64,000 nucleotides of DNA, taken from contig NZ_QWEZ01000002.1 in the NCBI RefSeq assembly GCF_003864255.1, positions 124,001 through 188,000 of the forward strand, given 5' to 3'. This document shows, piece after piece, positions 48,226 to 58,687 of the stretch. The stretch comes from Aestuariirhabdus litorea (GTDB taxonomy: Bacteria > Pseudomonadota > Gammaproteobacteria > Pseudomonadales > Aestuariirhabdaceae). The notes below the pieces were generated by a model that saw only the letters and a list, made by a program, of their open reading frames with translations, made no database searches and was not told the DNA's origin. The position numbers and the translations under genes are program-made. How positions within the stretch are numbered: position 1 is the stretch's first letter; every line of letters begins with the position of its first letter.

Positions 48226-49503
48226 ATGAGCATTATCGCTGAACACGCCACACTCCTGCTGGCGATGGCCTGCCTCTTTGGATTTTTCATGGCCTGGGGT
48301 GTAGGCGCCAACGACGTGGCTAACGCCATGGGAACCTCTGTTGGTTCCAAGGCGCTCACCGTTAAACAAGCGATCATTATCGCGATCATCTTTGAATTTG
48401 CCGGTGCCTTCCTCGCCGGGGGTGAGGTAACGGCCACCATCCGCAAGGGCATTATTGACCCCTCGCTACTGGCCGACACGCCTGAACTACTGGTGTACGG
48501 CATGCTCGCTTCACTGCTGGCAGCAGGTATCTGGCTACTGGTCGCTACCCACTTCGGCTGGCCGGTCTCCACCACCCACTCCATTGTGGGCGCCATTGTC
48601 GGCTTTGCTGCTGTGGGGATCTCCATGGAGGCGGTGGCCTGGGGCAAGGTGGGCACCATCGCCGCCAGTTGGGTGGTCTCTCCCCTGCTGGCGGGCACCA
48701 TCGGCTTTTTCACCTTTATGAGCGTGCAGCGGCTGGTGCTCGACACCAAAAACCCCTTCGAATCCGCCCAGCGCTATGTACCGATGTACATCTTCATTGT
48801 GGCCTTCCTGATCAGCATGGTGACCATGGTTAAAGGGCTCAAACACATCACCGCCTTCAAGGCGCTGAATCTGAACTTTTTCCACGACGCCATGATCTCT
48901 GTGGGCATCGCCACCCTGGTCACCCTGATCGGTATCTCCATGCTGCGCAAGATCAAGATGGTACCCAGTGAAAACAAGGACTTCCACTTTACCAGTGTGG
49001 AGAAGCTGTTCGGCGTACTGATGATGTTCACCGCCTGCGCCATGGCCTTCGCCCACGGCTCCAACGACGTGGCTAACGCCGTTGGCCCCCTCGCGGCGGT
49101 CGCCAGCATAGTCTCCTCCGGTGGTGAAATCGGTGCCAAGAGCGCCATGCCGATGTGGGTCCTGCTACTGGGCGGCGGAGGTATCGTTGCTGGCCTGGTG
49201 ATGTACGGCCACAAGGTGATCGCCACCATCGGCACCAACATCACCGAGCTGACCCCCAGCCGCGGATTTGCGGCCACCCTGGCCGCTGCCGCCACCGTCG
49301 TTCTGGCCTCCGGTACCGGACTGCCCATCTCCACCACCCACACATTGGTGGGGGCCGTACTGGGCGTGGGCATCGCACGGGGTATCGGCGCGCTGAACCT
49401 GCGGGTCATCGGTACCATTTTCATGTCCTGGATCGTGACCCTGCCTGCAGGTGCCGGCCTGGCCATTCTCTTCTTCTTCCTCTTCAAGGGTATCTTCTCC
49501 TGA
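48226..49503 (+). CDS. pit: Inorganic phosphate transporter, PiT family
   Basis: A 425-residue polytopic membrane protein with about ten to twelve helices. The duplicated family signature is present twice: GVGANDVANAMGTS (about 24-37) and GSNDVANAVGPL (about 274-285). Between and after are typical PVSTTHSIVGAIVG and PISTTHTLVGAVLGVG segments, one in each half. It carries metal-phosphate with protons at low affinity. It forms an operon with the DUF47 gene. Confidence 0.95.
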   Translation: MSIIAEHATLLLAMACLFGFFMAWGVGANDVANAMGTSVGSKALTVKQAIIIAIIFEFAGAFLAGGEVTATIRKGIIDPSLLADTPELLVYGMLASLLAAGIWLLVATHFGWPVSTTHSIVGAIVGFAAVGISMEAVAWGKVGTIAASWVVSPLLAGTIGFFTFMSVQRLVLDTKNPFESAQRYVPMYIFIVAFLISMVTMVKGLKHITAFKALNLNFFHDAMISVGIATLVTLIGISMLRKIKMVPSENKDFHFTSVEKLFGVLMMFTACAMAFAHGSNDVANAVGPLAAVASIVSSGGEIGAKSAMPMWVLLLGGGGIVAGLVMYGHKVIATIGTNITELTPSRGFAATLAAAATVVLASGTGLPISTTHTLVGAVLGVGIARGIGALNLRVIGTIFMSWIVTLPAGAGLAILFFFLFKGIFS

Positions 49504-49512
49504 TACCGCGCT

Positions 49513-49536
49513 GGGCCGGTGGTCAACCACCGGCCC
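49513..49536 (+). terminator. Terminator-like hairpin after the phosphate transporter
   Basis: GGGCCGGTGG and CCACCGGCCC form a perfect 10-base stem with a TCAA loop, ten bases after the stop. The following TTCCCTTCC is only a weak T tract. Confidence 0.65.
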
Positions 49537-49628
49537 TTCCCTTCCTGGGCGTATTGCCCTAGTCGATCACACAGCCCCTATGGCACACTGGCAACGACCC
49601 ATTGTTGGGTTGTTGACTGGAGCCATGG

Positions 49629-50789
49629 ATGCCAACCACCAAGCTGCCACCCCTGCTACCGCTTTTAGCAAGGCTGATCGAACTTCCCTCCATCAGCTGC
49701 ACCAACCCCCGGCTGGACCAGGGTAACCGTGCCCTCATCGACCAGTTAGCCCAATGGTTTGAGTCCCTTGGCTTTACCATCGATATCCAGCCCCTGCCGA
49801 ACCAGCCACATAAAGCCAACCTGATTGCCACCCTGGGCAGTGGCCCCGGCGGTCTGGTGCTGGCGGGTCACACCGACACCGTGCCCTGCGATGAATCCCT
49901 CTGGAGCAGCAACCCCTTTAGCCTGGCCGAACGCGACCAGCGACTCTATGGCCTCGGGGTGTGCGACATGAAGGGGTTCTTTCCCCTGGTGATTGAGGCG
50001 ATCCGTGAGCTGCCCCTGAACCGCTTGCAACAACCGTTGGTGATTCTGGCCACCGCCGATGAGGAGTCCTCCATGGCGGGCGCGCGCGCCCTGGCTAAGG
50101 CCGGCAAACCCAAGGGGCGCTTTGCCCTGATCGGGGAGCCTACCGGCATGCGCCCGGTGCACATGCACAAGGGCATCATGATGGAGCGCATCCATATCCA
50201 GGGGCAATCGGGTCATTCCAGCAACCCCTCCCTGGGCCGCAACGCCGCTGAGAGCATGCAGCGGGTGATGGCCGAACTGATGCGCTTCCGGGCCGAGCTG
50301 CAGCAGCAGTACCACAATGAGTTGTTTGAGGTACCGGTGCCCACCCTCAACCTGGGCTGCCTCCACGGCGGCGACAACCCCAACCGTATCTGCGGCCAAT
50401 GCACTCTGGAGTACGACCTGCGCCCGCTACCGGGCATGCAACCGGCCGAGTTGCGCGAGATGATCCGCCAGCGCCTGCAGCCCATCGCGGCCGCCGACCA
50501 GGTCAGCATCCGTGTTGAGCCGATCTTTGACAGCATCATGCCCTTCGCTACCGCGACCAGCTCCGAGCTGGTGACCGCCTGCGAACAACTCACCGGCTAC
50601 AGCGCCGAGGCGGTCGCCTTTGCGACCGAGGCCCCGTTCCTCAGCAGTCTGGGCATGGATACCCTGGTGCTGGGACCCGGCGATATTGACCAGGCGCACC
50701 AGCCCGATGAGTTTTTGGCGTTGGAGCGCATCAACCCCATGGTCGATCTGATCCGATCCCTGATCCGCCGCTTCTGTCTGCAGCCATGA
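49629..50789 (+). CDS. argE: Acetylornithine deacetylase
   Basis: A 386-residue M20 metallopeptidase-like enzyme, as long as E. coli ArgE. Metal ligands and catalytic groups are in LAGHTDTVPCD (His, Asp), YGLGVCDMKGFFPL (Asp), TADEESSMAGA (two Glu) and LIGEPTGMRPVHMHKG. It removes acetate from N-acetylornithine to make ornithine. DapE has a similar fold, but the GVCDMKGFF segment and argA neighbour favour ArgE. A promoter for argA begins immediately after its stop. Confidence 0.93.
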   Translation: MPTTKLPPLLPLLARLIELPSISCTNPRLDQGNRALIDQLAQWFESLGFTIDIQPLPNQPHKANLIATLGSGPGGLVLAGHTDTVPCDESLWSSNPFSLAERDQRLYGLGVCDMKGFFPLVIEAIRELPLNRLQQPLVILATADEESSMAGARALAKAGKPKGRFALIGEPTGMRPVHMHKGIMMERIHIQGQSGHSSNPSLGRNAAESMQRVMAELMRFRAELQQQYHNELFEVPVPTLNLGCLHGGDNPNRICGQCTLEYDLRPLPGMQPAELREMIRQRLQPIAAADQVSIRVEPIFDSIMPFATATSSELVTACEQLTGYSAEAVAFATEAPFLSSLGMDTLVLGPGDIDQAHQPDEFLALERINPMVDLIRSLIRRFCLQP

Positions 50790-50793
50790 CGGG

Positions 50794-50799
50794 TATAAT
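50794..50799 (+). promoter_or_regulatory. Candidate -10 element for argA
   Basis: TATAAT lies five bases after the argE stop. The expected transcript start near 50806 leaves about 36 bases to the GTG at 50842 but only nine to an alternative TTG at 50815, so it supports the GTG. No ARG-box pair is evident by eye. Confidence 0.45.
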
Positions 50800-50841
50800 C
50801 ATCTTGCCTTCCCATTGTTCAACGCCAGCAGGACCGCCAGC

Positions 50842-52149
50842 GTGAAGATATCCAGCGCCGAGTACGTCAACTTTTTTCGCCACTCCTCCCCCTACATCAA
50901 TGCACACCGGGGGCGCACCTTCGTGATCCACCTCGGGGGGGCAACCCTTGCCGATGAAGGCTTCAGCACCATTGTTCACGACATCGCCCTGCTTAACAGC
51001 CTCGGGGTTCGCCTGGTGCTGGTGTTCGGCGCACGTCCCCAGATCGAGCAGCGGGTAGTAGAGCGCGGCATCAACTGCAGGTTTCACCATGGTGTCCGCC
51101 TGACCAGCAAAGAGGTACTGGAGTCGGTCAAGGATGCCGTTGGCAGCCTGCGCATCCGTATCGAATCGATGCTGTCCATGGGGTTGGCCAACTCGCCGAT
51201 GCACGGCGCCCGCATCCGCGTGGTCTCGGGGAATTTCGTCACCGCCAAACCCCTGGGGGTGGTCGATGGCATCGATTTCCAGCAGACCGGTGAGGTGCGC
51301 CGCATCGACCGCGAGGCGATCACCCAGCTGCTCAACGACGGCTATGTGGTACTGCTCTCCTGCCTGGGCTCCTCCCCGACGGGCGAGGTATTCAACCTGC
51401 CGGTGGAGCAGGTCGCGACCGCTACCGCGGCGGCCCTCAAGGCCGAGAAGCTGATCCTGTTCGGCGCTGGCAACGGCATCTGTAATGCCGAGGGGGAGCT
51501 GCTACGGCAGATGCGGGTGCAGCAGGCCCGCACCCTGTTACCTGCCCTTGAAGATGAGCCCAAGCAACTGCTTGAGGCGTCGATCAATGCCTGCGCCCAG
51601 GGGGTCAACCGCTGTCATATCATTGGCCACGGCACCGACGGCGCGCTGCTGCAGGAGCTCTTTACCCGCGACGGGGCCGGCACCCTGGTCACCCAGCAAG
51701 GCTACGAAGAGACCCGCCAGGCCACCATTGAAGATGTCGGCGGCATCCTGGAGTTGATCCAGCCGCTGGAGGAGCAGGGGGTGTTGGTACGCCGCTCGCG
51801 CAAGCAGCTGGAGCAGGAGATCGACCTGTTCACCGTGATCGAGCGTGATGGCATGATCATCGGTTGCGCCTCGCTGCACCCCTTTACCGACGTCCGTTGT
51901 GCCGAGCTGGCCTGCGTCGCCATTCACCCCGACTACCGTCAAGGCAGCCGTGGAGACCTGCTGCTGGAGTACGCCGAGGAGTTCGCCCGCCGACAGGGAA
52001 TCGAGCGGCTGTTTGTGCTCACCACCCGTACCGCCCACTGGTTTGTCGAGCGGGGCTTTGGCGAGATCCCGGTAGAGCAGCTGCCGGAAGCCAAGAAGCA
52101 GATCTACAACCTGCAGCGCAACTCCAAGGTGTTTGAAAAGCAGCTGTAG
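50842..52149 (+). CDS. argA: N-acetylglutamate synthase (amino-acid N-acetyltransferase)
   Basis: A 435-residue two-domain protein. The N-terminal amino-acid-kinase fold (about 1-290) has FVIHLGGATLADEGF and VLVFGARPQIEQR and is the site of arginine inhibition. The C-terminal GNAT domain (about 300-435) has CASLHPF, ELACVAIHPDYRQGSRGDLLL with the acetyl-CoA-binding loop and LTTRTAHWFVERGF. It makes N-acetylglutamate, the first step to arginine. The GTG start is chosen because AGGA stands eight bases ahead of it. It ends four bases from the convergent tmcA. Confidence 0.95.
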   Translation: MKISSAEYVNFFRHSSPYINAHRGRTFVIHLGGATLADEGFSTIVHDIALLNSLGVRLVLVFGARPQIEQRVVERGINCRFHHGVRLTSKEVLESVKDAVGSLRIRIESMLSMGLANSPMHGARIRVVSGNFVTAKPLGVVDGIDFQQTGEVRRIDREAITQLLNDGYVVLLSCLGSSPTGEVFNLPVEQVATATAAALKAEKLILFGAGNGICNAEGELLRQMRVQQARTLLPALEDEPKQLLEASINACAQGVNRCHIIGHGTDGALLQELFTRDGAGTLVTQQGYEETRQATIEDVGGILELIQPLEEQGVLVRRSRKQLEQEIDLFTVIERDGMIIGCASLHPFTDVRCAELACVAIHPDYRQGSRGDLLLEYAEEFARRQGIERLFVLTTRTAHWFVERGFGEIPVEQLPEAKKQIYNLQRNSKVFEKQL

Positions 52150-52153
52150 CTTT

Positions 52154-54376
52154 TTAGTGGGTCGCGCCTTCCAGGGCCCGGGCGCGCAAGGGCCGTAGCT
52201 CGCCCGGCAACAACCGCTCCAGCTGGCGCCCGTAGAGCTCACGCAACCGTTGCTGCAGCTGCTGGCGCCCGCTGCCGGGAAAAACGGTCGCCAACGCCTT
52301 CCAGCTCTTCCCCTCCAGCACCTTGCCCAACAGCAGCGTCCGCTCCTCTTCGCTCACCGGCTCCAGCAGACCCTGCGCCAGCCACTCCTCAAGCGCTGCC
52401 TTGAGGGTCGCCATGCAGGTTTCGTAGAGTCGCTGGCCATCGGCAAAGCTGATCAGGTCACGCCAGTGCAGTATCCTCGCCTCGGCGGGGGTCAGCGGCG
52501 CCTCACCGGCCGCCCCCGCGCGCAGGCGCTGCGCCAGCTCGGCGTCGAGATCGGGGTATAGCTCGACCATTTGGCCGGGAAACTCGGCGGCAAAGCGGGC
52601 CACCCCCAGATGGATCATGCGGCAACCATCGGCGCTCAACCCCTTGCCCACCATCACCGAATGGGTACCACTACTGGCTTCACGGCTCACCCCAAGGCGC
52701 AGCGGCCGAAGCCCCGCCCGAAGCCAGAAGGGGAGCAGGCGCGTGGTCACGCCAAAGCTGGAGCCCAGGTAATCGCAACCGAGCTCCCTAGCCTCACGTT
52801 CCACCTCCGCCAGCAGCTGGCTCCCATACCCCCGGCTCTGGCACTGGGGATGAATGGCGATCCTCATGACCCGCAGGCAGCGCAGCAGGGGGGCCTGCCA
52901 GAGCCCACCGTGGGCAGCCAGGGACTGGGGCAGCAGGTGCCCCCGTGGACGCCGCCTCCCGAGCCAAATCTGCTGCCCCAGGGGGCGGTCAAAGCCCCCC
53001 TCGAGCGAGATCAGGGCCGTGCCCAGCAGTTGCTGGCCCCGCTCGAGCAGGGCGATCCTCAGGTTGGGACCATCCAGAAGGTGTCTCAAATCAGAGGCGC
53101 TGGTGCGATAGTGAGCCATTACCAACAAACCAAACAGCCGGCGCAGTAGGGGACCCTCCTCCACCAGTTGGGACTGGCTGACCCAGCGCACAGCCAGCGG
53201 TTCCGCTGTCTCAGCGCGCCATTCACAATCGGCATCCAATAACAGGCTATCGAAACACCAGCGCTCCAGTGGGTCCCCATCGGCCCAGCGGATCGGCTGC
53301 TGCAGCCTGATCTCTCGCCATCCGGGCCGGCGACGCTCAAGCACCTGCTGGAAGCGCAACGCAAAGCCCCGCCCTGAGCCCTCGTAGCCGTGAATGGTGG
53401 AGGCGTACACCAGCGCCGGATAGTGATCCAGCATCGACTCCAGCAGCGGCGCCGGGATTGCGGCCGCCTCATCCACCAGCAGCAGCTGTGCGGCGGGGCG
53501 CTCCTGCAGCAGCTCATCGGGTGCACAAAACCGCAGACGCCCCTGGCCCCACTCGAGATCACCCCGGCTCGCCTCCAGCCCCAGCCGCCGACGCGCATTT
53601 TCAAACAGGGAGTCGGCGGCGGCGCGCCGCGGAGCGCATACCAGGATCTCCTTCACTCCGGCCTTGAACAGGTTGGCCGCGGCAATGCCCAGCGCAGCGG
53701 ATTTACCCCGCCCGCGATCGGAGCGGATCACCAGCGGCGGCACTCCAGGCGTGCGGGCAACCCGCTCAATGGCCTCCACCGCCTCCCGCTGCCCGGGCGT
53801 CAGGCATCCACTGTCGTCATGCAGCAGGGGGGAAGCGAGGAGCGAGGGGGCAGGGGGCATAGCCGGCAGGGGCGCCCCCTCCTCCAGCAATAACAGATGG
53901 GGGCTGCGGTGAACCTGCCGGGCCATCCAGCGCAGGAACTGACCTCGGACCGCCTCTGGCTGCAACGGCCACACCGCCAGACGCTCGTAATCGGGATCGG
54001 GGAAGTCAGGCCACTGGGCCAGGGGTGGAACCAGCAGTAGCATCAAACCGCCGCCCATCACCGCACCGCAGGCGGCCCCCAGGGCGTCGGGGTGCAGTCC
54101 ACTCCAGCCATCGAACACCAGCAGCGCCCACTCGCTACCCAAAAGGGCTCCTGACTGGGTGGGGGCAATCCGGGTCGCCTCGGGGAGCGTCTCCCCTGTA
54201 CCCACCCAACAGGCCCGAGGGCTGCGGTTATCGGCTAACAGATGCTGGCACAGCAACCGCGCCTGCGCCTGCCCCCATTCGCGCCCGCCGCTAAGGACCA
54301 GCAGTCGGCGCTGGCGGGTCGCCGCCGCCTGGCTTTGGAGGGAACGACAGAGGTCAATAAAAGCGGCTTCCGCCAT
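52154..54376 (-). CDS. tmcA: tRNA(Met) cytidine acetyltransferase
   Basis: A 740-residue enzyme with the fused layout of TmcA. An N-terminal DUF1726-like region is followed by a helicase-type ATPase with Walker [14 protein letters not shown] and Walker [12 protein letters not shown], then a GNAT acetyltransferase with [20 protein letters not shown], and a C-terminal tRNA-binding part. It makes N4-acetylcytidine at the wobble base of elongator tRNA-Met using acetyl-CoA and ATP. It is somewhat longer than the E. coli protein (671). It is divergent from ilvD. Confidence 0.95.
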   Translation of the reverse strand: MAEAAFIDLCRSLQSQAAATRQRRLLVLSGGREWGQAQARLLCQHLLADNRSPRACWVGTGETLPEATRIAPTQSGALLGSEWALLVFDGWSGLHPDALGAACGAVMGGGLMLLLVPPLAQWPDFPDPDYERLAVWPLQPEAVRGQFLRWMARQVHRSPHLLLLEEGAPLPAMPPAPSLLASPLLHDDSGCLTPGQREAVEAIERVARTPGVPPLVIRSDRGRGKSAALGIAAANLFKAGVKEILVCAPRRAAADSLFENARRRLGLEASRGDLEWGQGRLRFCAPDELLQERPAAQLLLVDEAAAIPAPLLESMLDHYPALVYASTIHGYEGSGRGFALRFQQVLERRRPGWREIRLQQPIRWADGDPLERWCFDSLLLDADCEWRAETAEPLAVRWVSQSQLVEEGPLLRRLFGLLVMAHYRTSASDLRHLLDGPNLRIALLERGQQLLGTALISLEGGFDRPLGQQIWLGRRRPRGHLLPQSLAAHGGLWQAPLLRCLRVMRIAIHPQCQSRGYGSQLLAEVEREARELGCDYLGSSFGVTTRLLPFWLRAGLRPLRLGVSREASSGTHSVMVGKGLSADGCRMIHLGVARFAAEFPGQMVELYPDLDAELAQRLRAGAAGEAPLTPAEARILHWRDLISFADGQRLYETCMATLKAALEEWLAQGLLEPVSEEERTLLLGKVLEGKSWKALATVFPGSGRQQLQQRLRELYGRQLERLLPGELRPLRARALEGATH

Positions 54377-54508
54377 TACCGGGCTGCTCCACAGGTGAGT
54401 TCGCGCCCCATTCTACACCAGCGCTGGCGCTGCGCGCTGTTTTCCCCCTCTGTGCATCCTGCTATTCTAGGCAGCCATAAAAAACCATACTGCTGTGCAG
54501 GAGCTACC

Positions 54509-56359
54509 ATGCCGGATTATCGTTCCAAAACATCCACCCACGGCCGCAATATGGCCGGTGCTCGCGCGCTCTGGCGTGCCACCGGCGTCAAGGGCGAAGA
54601 CTTCGGCAAGCCGATTATCGCCGTGGTCAACTCCTTTACCCAATTCGTCCCAGGCCACGTTCACCTCAAGGACCTGGGCCAGCTGGTTGCCCGCGAGATC
54701 GAAAAAGCGGGTGGCATTGCCAAGGAGTTCAACACCATCGCGGTGGATGACGGTATCGCCATGGGCCACGATGGCATGCTCTACTCGCTGCCCTCGCGGG
54801 AGGTGATCGCCGATTCAGTGGAGTATATGGCCAACGCCCACTGCGCCGATGCCCTGGTGTGCATCTCCAACTGCGACAAGATCACCCCCGGCATGCTGAT
54901 GGCGGCCCTGCGCCTCAATATCCCCGCGGTCTTCGTTTCCGGTGGCCCGATGGAGGCCGGCAAGACCAAACTGGCGGGTGACCTGATCAAGCTCGACCTG
55001 GTGGACGCCATGGTCGCCGCCGTCGACCCCAATGTCTCCGACGCTGATGCCGCCGAGTACGAGCGCAGCGCCTGCCCCACCTGCGGCTCCTGCTCAGGCA
55101 TGTTCACCGCCAACTCCATGAACTGCCTGACCGAGGCCCTGGGCCTCTCCCTGCCCGGTAACGGCAGTCTGCTGGCCACCCACGCCGACCGCGAACAGCT
55201 GTTCCTGGAGGCGGGACGCCGCATCGTCGATATCACCAAACGTTACTACGAAGGTAACGACGCCAGTCTGCTGCCCCGCAATATCGCCAACTACGCGGCC
55301 TTCGAGAACGCAATGACCCTGGATATCGCCATGGGCGGCTCCACCAACACCATCCTGCACCTGCTGGCCGCGGCGCAAGAGGCCGAGCTCGATTTCGGGC
55401 TGGCAGAGATCGACGCCCTCTCACGCAAGGTGCCTCAGCTGTGCAAGGTGGCACCCAACACGCCCCTCTACCACATGGAGGATGTGCACCGAGCCGGCGG
55501 CATTATGGCGATCCTGGGCGAGCTCGACCGCGCCGGCCTGCTCAATGCTGATATCCCCACCGTCCACAGTGCCACTCTCCGCGAGGCACTCGAGCAGTGG
55601 GACATCATGCGCAGCCAGGATCCCGCCACCCACAAATGGTACCTCGCCGGCCCCGCCGGCATTCCCACCCAGCAGGCCTTCAGTCAGGATTGCCGCTGGG
55701 ACAGCCTCGATACTGACCGGGCGGGTGGCTGCATTCGTGACCTCGAGCACGCCTATTCCCAAGAGGGGGGGCTGGCGGTCCTGCATGGCAACATCGCCGA
55801 GAACGGCTGCGTGGTCAAAACCGCCGGCGTGGACGAAAGCATTCTGGTGTTTGAGGGCCGCGCCCGGATTTTCGAGAGTCAGGATGCCGCCGTGCGCGGT
55901 ATTCTCGATGACCAGATCGTCGCCGGTGATGTGGTGGTGATTCGTTACGAGGGCCCCAAGGGGGGACCGGGTATGCAGGAGATGCTCTACCCCACCAGTT
56001 ACCTCAAGTCCAAGGGGCTGGGCAAGGTCTGTGCCCTGCTGACCGATGGCCGCTTCTCCGGCGGTACCTCGGGTCTCTCCATTGGCCACGTGTCCCCGGA
56101 GGCCGCTTCCGGGGGTGCCATCGGCCTGGTGGAGGAGGGGGACCGGATCCTTATAGACATCCCCGCCCGCACCATCAACCTGCAGATCAGCGACGAGGAG
56201 ATGGCCGCTCGCCGGGCCGCCATGGATGCCAGGGGTCGCGATGGCTGGAAACCGACTCAACCCCGCGAGCGCAAGGTGAGCACCGCCCTCAAGGCCTATG
56301 CCGCGATGGCCACCAGCGCCGACCGCGGCGGAGTGCGCGACCTCAGCCAACTCGACTAG
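54509..56359 (+). CDS. ilvD: Dihydroxy-acid dehydratase
   Basis: A 616-residue enzyme from the ATG at 54509 ([20 protein letters not shown]), identical in length to E. coli IlvD. The iron-sulfur cysteines are in [11 protein letters not shown] and [16 protein letters not shown]. Later family blocks are [12 protein letters not shown] and [21 protein letters not shown]. It dehydrates the dihydroxy acids of valine and isoleucine synthesis. GCAGGAGC gives a good ribosome-binding site ten bases ahead. Longer readings from upstream in-frame starts would run into tmcA on the other strand and are rejected. Confidence 0.98.
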   Translation: MPDYRSKTSTHGRNMAGARALWRATGVKGEDFGKPIIAVVNSFTQFVPGHVHLKDLGQLVAREIEKAGGIAKEFNTIAVDDGIAMGHDGMLYSLPSREVIADSVEYMANAHCADALVCISNCDKITPGMLMAALRLNIPAVFVSGGPMEAGKTKLAGDLIKLDLVDAMVAAVDPNVSDADAAEYERSACPTCGSCSGMFTANSMNCLTEALGLSLPGNGSLLATHADREQLFLEAGRRIVDITKRYYEGNDASLLPRNIANYAAFENAMTLDIAMGGSTNTILHLLAAAQEAELDFGLAEIDALSRKVPQLCKVAPNTPLYHMEDVHRAGGIMAILGELDRAGLLNADIPTVHSATLREALEQWDIMRSQDPATHKWYLAGPAGIPTQQAFSQDCRWDSLDTDRAGGCIRDLEHAYSQEGGLAVLHGNIAENGCVVKTAGVDESILVFEGRARIFESQDAAVRGILDDQIVAGDVVVIRYEGPKGGPGMQEMLYPTSYLKSKGLGKVCALLTDGRFSGGTSGLSIGHVSPEAASGGAIGLVEEGDRILIDIPARTINLQISDEEMAARRAAMDARGRDGWKPTQPRERKVSTALKAYAAMATSADRGGVRDLSQLD

Positions 56360-56379
56360 CGCGCATGCCGGCACACCCA

Positions 56380-56409
56380 CAGGGCGCCCCTCAGGCGCCC
56401 TGTTTTTTT
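56380..56409 (+). terminator. Rho-independent terminator after ilvD
   Basis: CAGGGCGCC (56380-56388) and GGCGCCCTG (56394-56402) form a 9-base stem, followed by seven T residues. Confidence 0.9.
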
Positions 56410-56411
56410 GG

Positions 56412-57038
56412 TTAGTTCCCCACCCCGGCCAGCTCAATCCCCTTGAGGGCCAGTTTCAAGGCCAGGAACCACATCAGCAGCCAGACCCCGATATCGACCA
56501 GTTTCCATACCAGAGGGCGATCGAGCCAGGGGGCCAGCCTGGCCGCCCCCAGCCCCAGCCCGTAAAACCAGAACAGCGAGGCGCAGACTGCCCCGAGGGC
56601 AAAATAGAGCCGTTCATCGCCCTGGTATTGCCCGCCGATGGAGCCCAACACCACCACCGTATCGAGGTAGACATGGGGGTTCAGCAGAGTCACCGCCAGC
56701 GCTCCGGCCAGTACCGAACGCAGGCTGCTGAGCGGAATGCTGGACTCCCGCAACTGCTGGGGCTGCAGGGCACTGCGCAGCGATAGCCCGCCATACCAGG
56801 CCAGGAACAGCGCACCGCCCCAACAAGCAACCTGAATCCACAGTGGGTTACTGGAGACCAGGGTGCCCACCCCCATCACCCCCACCAGGATCAGCACCAG
56901 ATCGCAAACCGCACAGAGGGTCGCCACCCAGAAGGGGTAGCGTCGGCGCAGACCGCTGGTGAGGACGTAGGCGTTCTGGGCCCCGATCGGGATAATCATG
57001 CTGGCACCCAGCCCCAGCCCGGTTAAATAGGCACTCAT
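56412..57038 (-). CDS. argO: LysE/ArgO-type amino-acid exporter
   Basis: A 208-residue membrane protein with six hydrophobic segments. The start GLGLGASMIIPIGAQNAYVL carries the family GAQN motif, and LLNPHVYLDTVVVLGSIGGQY has the second conserved NPH block. Members export arginine, lysine or other basic amino acids. It is divergent from an ArgP-type LysR regulator, the same arrangement of regulator and target as known for argO. AAGGAG lies about ten bases ahead of the ATG. Confidence 0.9.
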   Translation of the reverse strand: MSAYLTGLGLGASMIIPIGAQNAYVLTSGLRRRYPFWVATLCAVCDLVLILVGVMGVGTLVSSNPLWIQVACWGGALFLAWYGGLSLRSALQPQQLRESSIPLSSLRSVLAGALAVTLLNPHVYLDTVVVLGSIGGQYQGDERLYFALGAVCASLFWFYGLGLGAARLAPWLDRPLVWKLVDIGVWLLMWFLALKLALKGIELAGVGN

Positions 57039-57138
57039 ACTCGCCCGGCTCCTTCAGGTTGTTCATCACTGGCTTCAGCATAAAGAGGAGGCATGATAAA
57101 TTAAAACTAATAGCACTAATGGTTTATTAATTTTTATT
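57039..57138. promoter_or_regulatory. AT-rich divergent argO/argP control region
   Basis: The 100 bases between the start codons are far richer in A and T than their surroundings. CTAAT occurs twice (near 57106 and 57115), and LysR-type T-N11-A spacings are possible. It is the expected place for ArgP binding; the exact operator is not clear. Confidence 0.5.
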
Positions 57139-58038
57139 ATGATGGATTACAAATTGGTGGAGGCCGTTGCGGCGGTGATCGAGTGCGGCGGTTTCGAAAA
57201 GGCCGCCCAGCGCCTTAACCTCACCCAGTCTGCGGTGTCCCAGCGGGTGCGGCTGCTGGAGGAGCGAATGGCGACTCCGCTGATCATCCGCGCCACACCA
57301 CCCCAGGCCACCGACAGCGGCCTGCGCTTGCTGCGTCACTACCAACAGGTGCATACCCTGGAGCTGAGTCTGGTGGATGAACTCTCCCCCCAGGCCTCGG
57401 CCCAGTACAAAACGCTCTCCATCGGGATCAACGCCGACAGCCTGGCGACCTGGTTCCTCGACAGCATTGCCGACGAATGTCGCCAGCAGCGCCTGCTACT
57501 GGACCTGCACAGCGCGGACGAGAGCGTGACCCTGGGCATGCTACGACGGGGACAGGTGATCGGCTGCATCAGTTCCAGCGCCGAGCCGATCCAGGGCTGT
57601 CGTATCGAGCCCCTGGGGCGCATGGCCTACATCGCGGTGGCCACCCCGGCGTTTATCCGCCACCATTTTCCCAGGGGCGTCTGCGCGGAGGGGCTTCGCG
57701 GCGCCCCCACGGTGATTTTTAACCTCGACGATCGGCTGCAGGAACGTTACCTGCAGCAGCATTTCCAGCTGCAACCCGGGGAATACCCCCACCACCTGCT
57801 GCCCTCGACCCAGGCTTTTGCCGATGCCGCACAGCTCGGTATCGCCTATAGCCTGGTGCCCCGGCTGCAGGTAGAGCGCCAGCTTCGCGAGGGATCCCTG
57901 CAGGAGCTGGCCCCCGGACGGGCTGTCTACAGCGAGCTCTACTGGCACTACTGGAATATCCGCAGCCCGCTGCTGGATCGCCTCAGTCGTACCCTGATTC
58001 GCGAGGCAGGCTCGCGTCTGCTGCCCATAAAGGGCTAG
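57139..58038 (+). CDS. argP: LysR-type regulator ArgP
   Basis: A 299-residue LysR protein. The N-terminal helix-turn-helix is within VEAVAAVIECGGFEKAAQRL and NLTQSAVSQRVRLLEERM, which matches ArgP/IciA more closely than other LysR groups; the effector-binding part spans 90-295. ArgP binds lysine or arginine and controls argO and lysine genes. Its first codon could be either of two consecutive ATGs; neither has a good ribosome-binding sequence. It converges on folA with six bases between the stops. Confidence 0.92.
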   Translation: MMDYKLVEAVAAVIECGGFEKAAQRLNLTQSAVSQRVRLLEERMATPLIIRATPPQATDSGLRLLRHYQQVHTLELSLVDELSPQASAQYKTLSIGINADSLATWFLDSIADECRQQRLLLDLHSADESVTLGMLRRGQVIGCISSSAEPIQGCRIEPLGRMAYIAVATPAFIRHHFPRGVCAEGLRGAPTVIFNLDDRLQERYLQQHFQLQPGEYPHHLLPSTQAFADAAQLGIAYSLVPRLQVERQLREGSLQELAPGRAVYSELYWHYWNIRSPLLDRLSRTLIREAGSRLLPIKG

Positions 58039-58044
58039 ACCGAG

Positions 58045-58554
58045 TTAGGACTCAGCCCGGTCGAGCACCAGGTAGCTGTATCTCAAGGGAGGCTCATCTT
58101 CGCTGAAGTGATCCTCCCGTTGTACCTCCCGCCACTGGGCCGGATCGAGTTCAGGAAACCAGGCGTCCCCTTCAAAGCTCTGGTACACCCGGGTCAGATA
58201 GATCCTTTCTGCCTTTGAGAGCGCCAACCGATAGATCTGCTCGCCACCGATCACCATCATCTCCGGCTGGCCATTGATCAGACCGACACTCTCGGCCCGT
58301 TCAATCGCCTGCTCCAGACTCTGCACCACCTGGACCCCCTCGGGCTGGTAGTGAGCGTTCCGGCTGATCACGATATTGGTTCGTCCCGGCAGTGGCTTGC
58401 GCAGGGACTCGAAGGTTTTGCGCCCCATAATGACCGGTTTGCCCAGGGTCACCGCTTTGAAGTAACGCAGATCACCGGGTAGGTACCAGGGCAGTTTGTT
58501 ATTGATGCCGATAGCTCCATTTTCAGCTACCGCAGCGATCATCGCTATTTTCAT
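58045..58554 (-). CDS. folA: Dihydrofolate reductase
   Basis: A 169-residue enzyme from the ATG at 58554. Typical segments are IAMIAAVAENGAIGINNKLPW (active-site loop), LPGDLRYFK with the catalytic Asp, VIMGRKTFESL (NADPH site) and MVIGGEQIYRLAL. It reduces dihydrofolate with NADPH. A start four codons earlier (58566, MSAS) is possible. Longer upstream frames are unlikely, because they enter the divergent OmpA gene. The DHFR is ordinary in length and has no sign of a horizontally acquired dfr type. Confidence 0.96.
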   Translation of the reverse strand: MKIAMIAAVAENGAIGINNKLPWYLPGDLRYFKAVTLGKPVIMGRKTFESLRKPLPGRTNIVISRNAHYQPEGVQVVQSLEQAIERAESVGLINGQPEMMVIGGEQIYRLALSKAERIYLTRVYQSFEGDAWFPELDPAQWREVQREDHFSEDEPPLRYSYLVLDRAES

Positions 58555-58687
58555 AGAGGCGCTCATCCGGTCAAAGAGGTGGGCGCAAGGATAACCAGCG
58601 TGTTGACTGCAAACAAGAGTGCACTCGAGCGTTGTTTCTGTTCTAGACTTAGTAACGCTTGCTATTAACCGCTGGAAAGGAACCCCC

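Noticed and set aside
54242-54508. N-terminal extension of IlvD by about 89 residues
   Set aside because: It overlaps tmcA on the other strand; the ATG at 54509 has a good ribosome-binding site and gives the exact length of E. coli IlvD.
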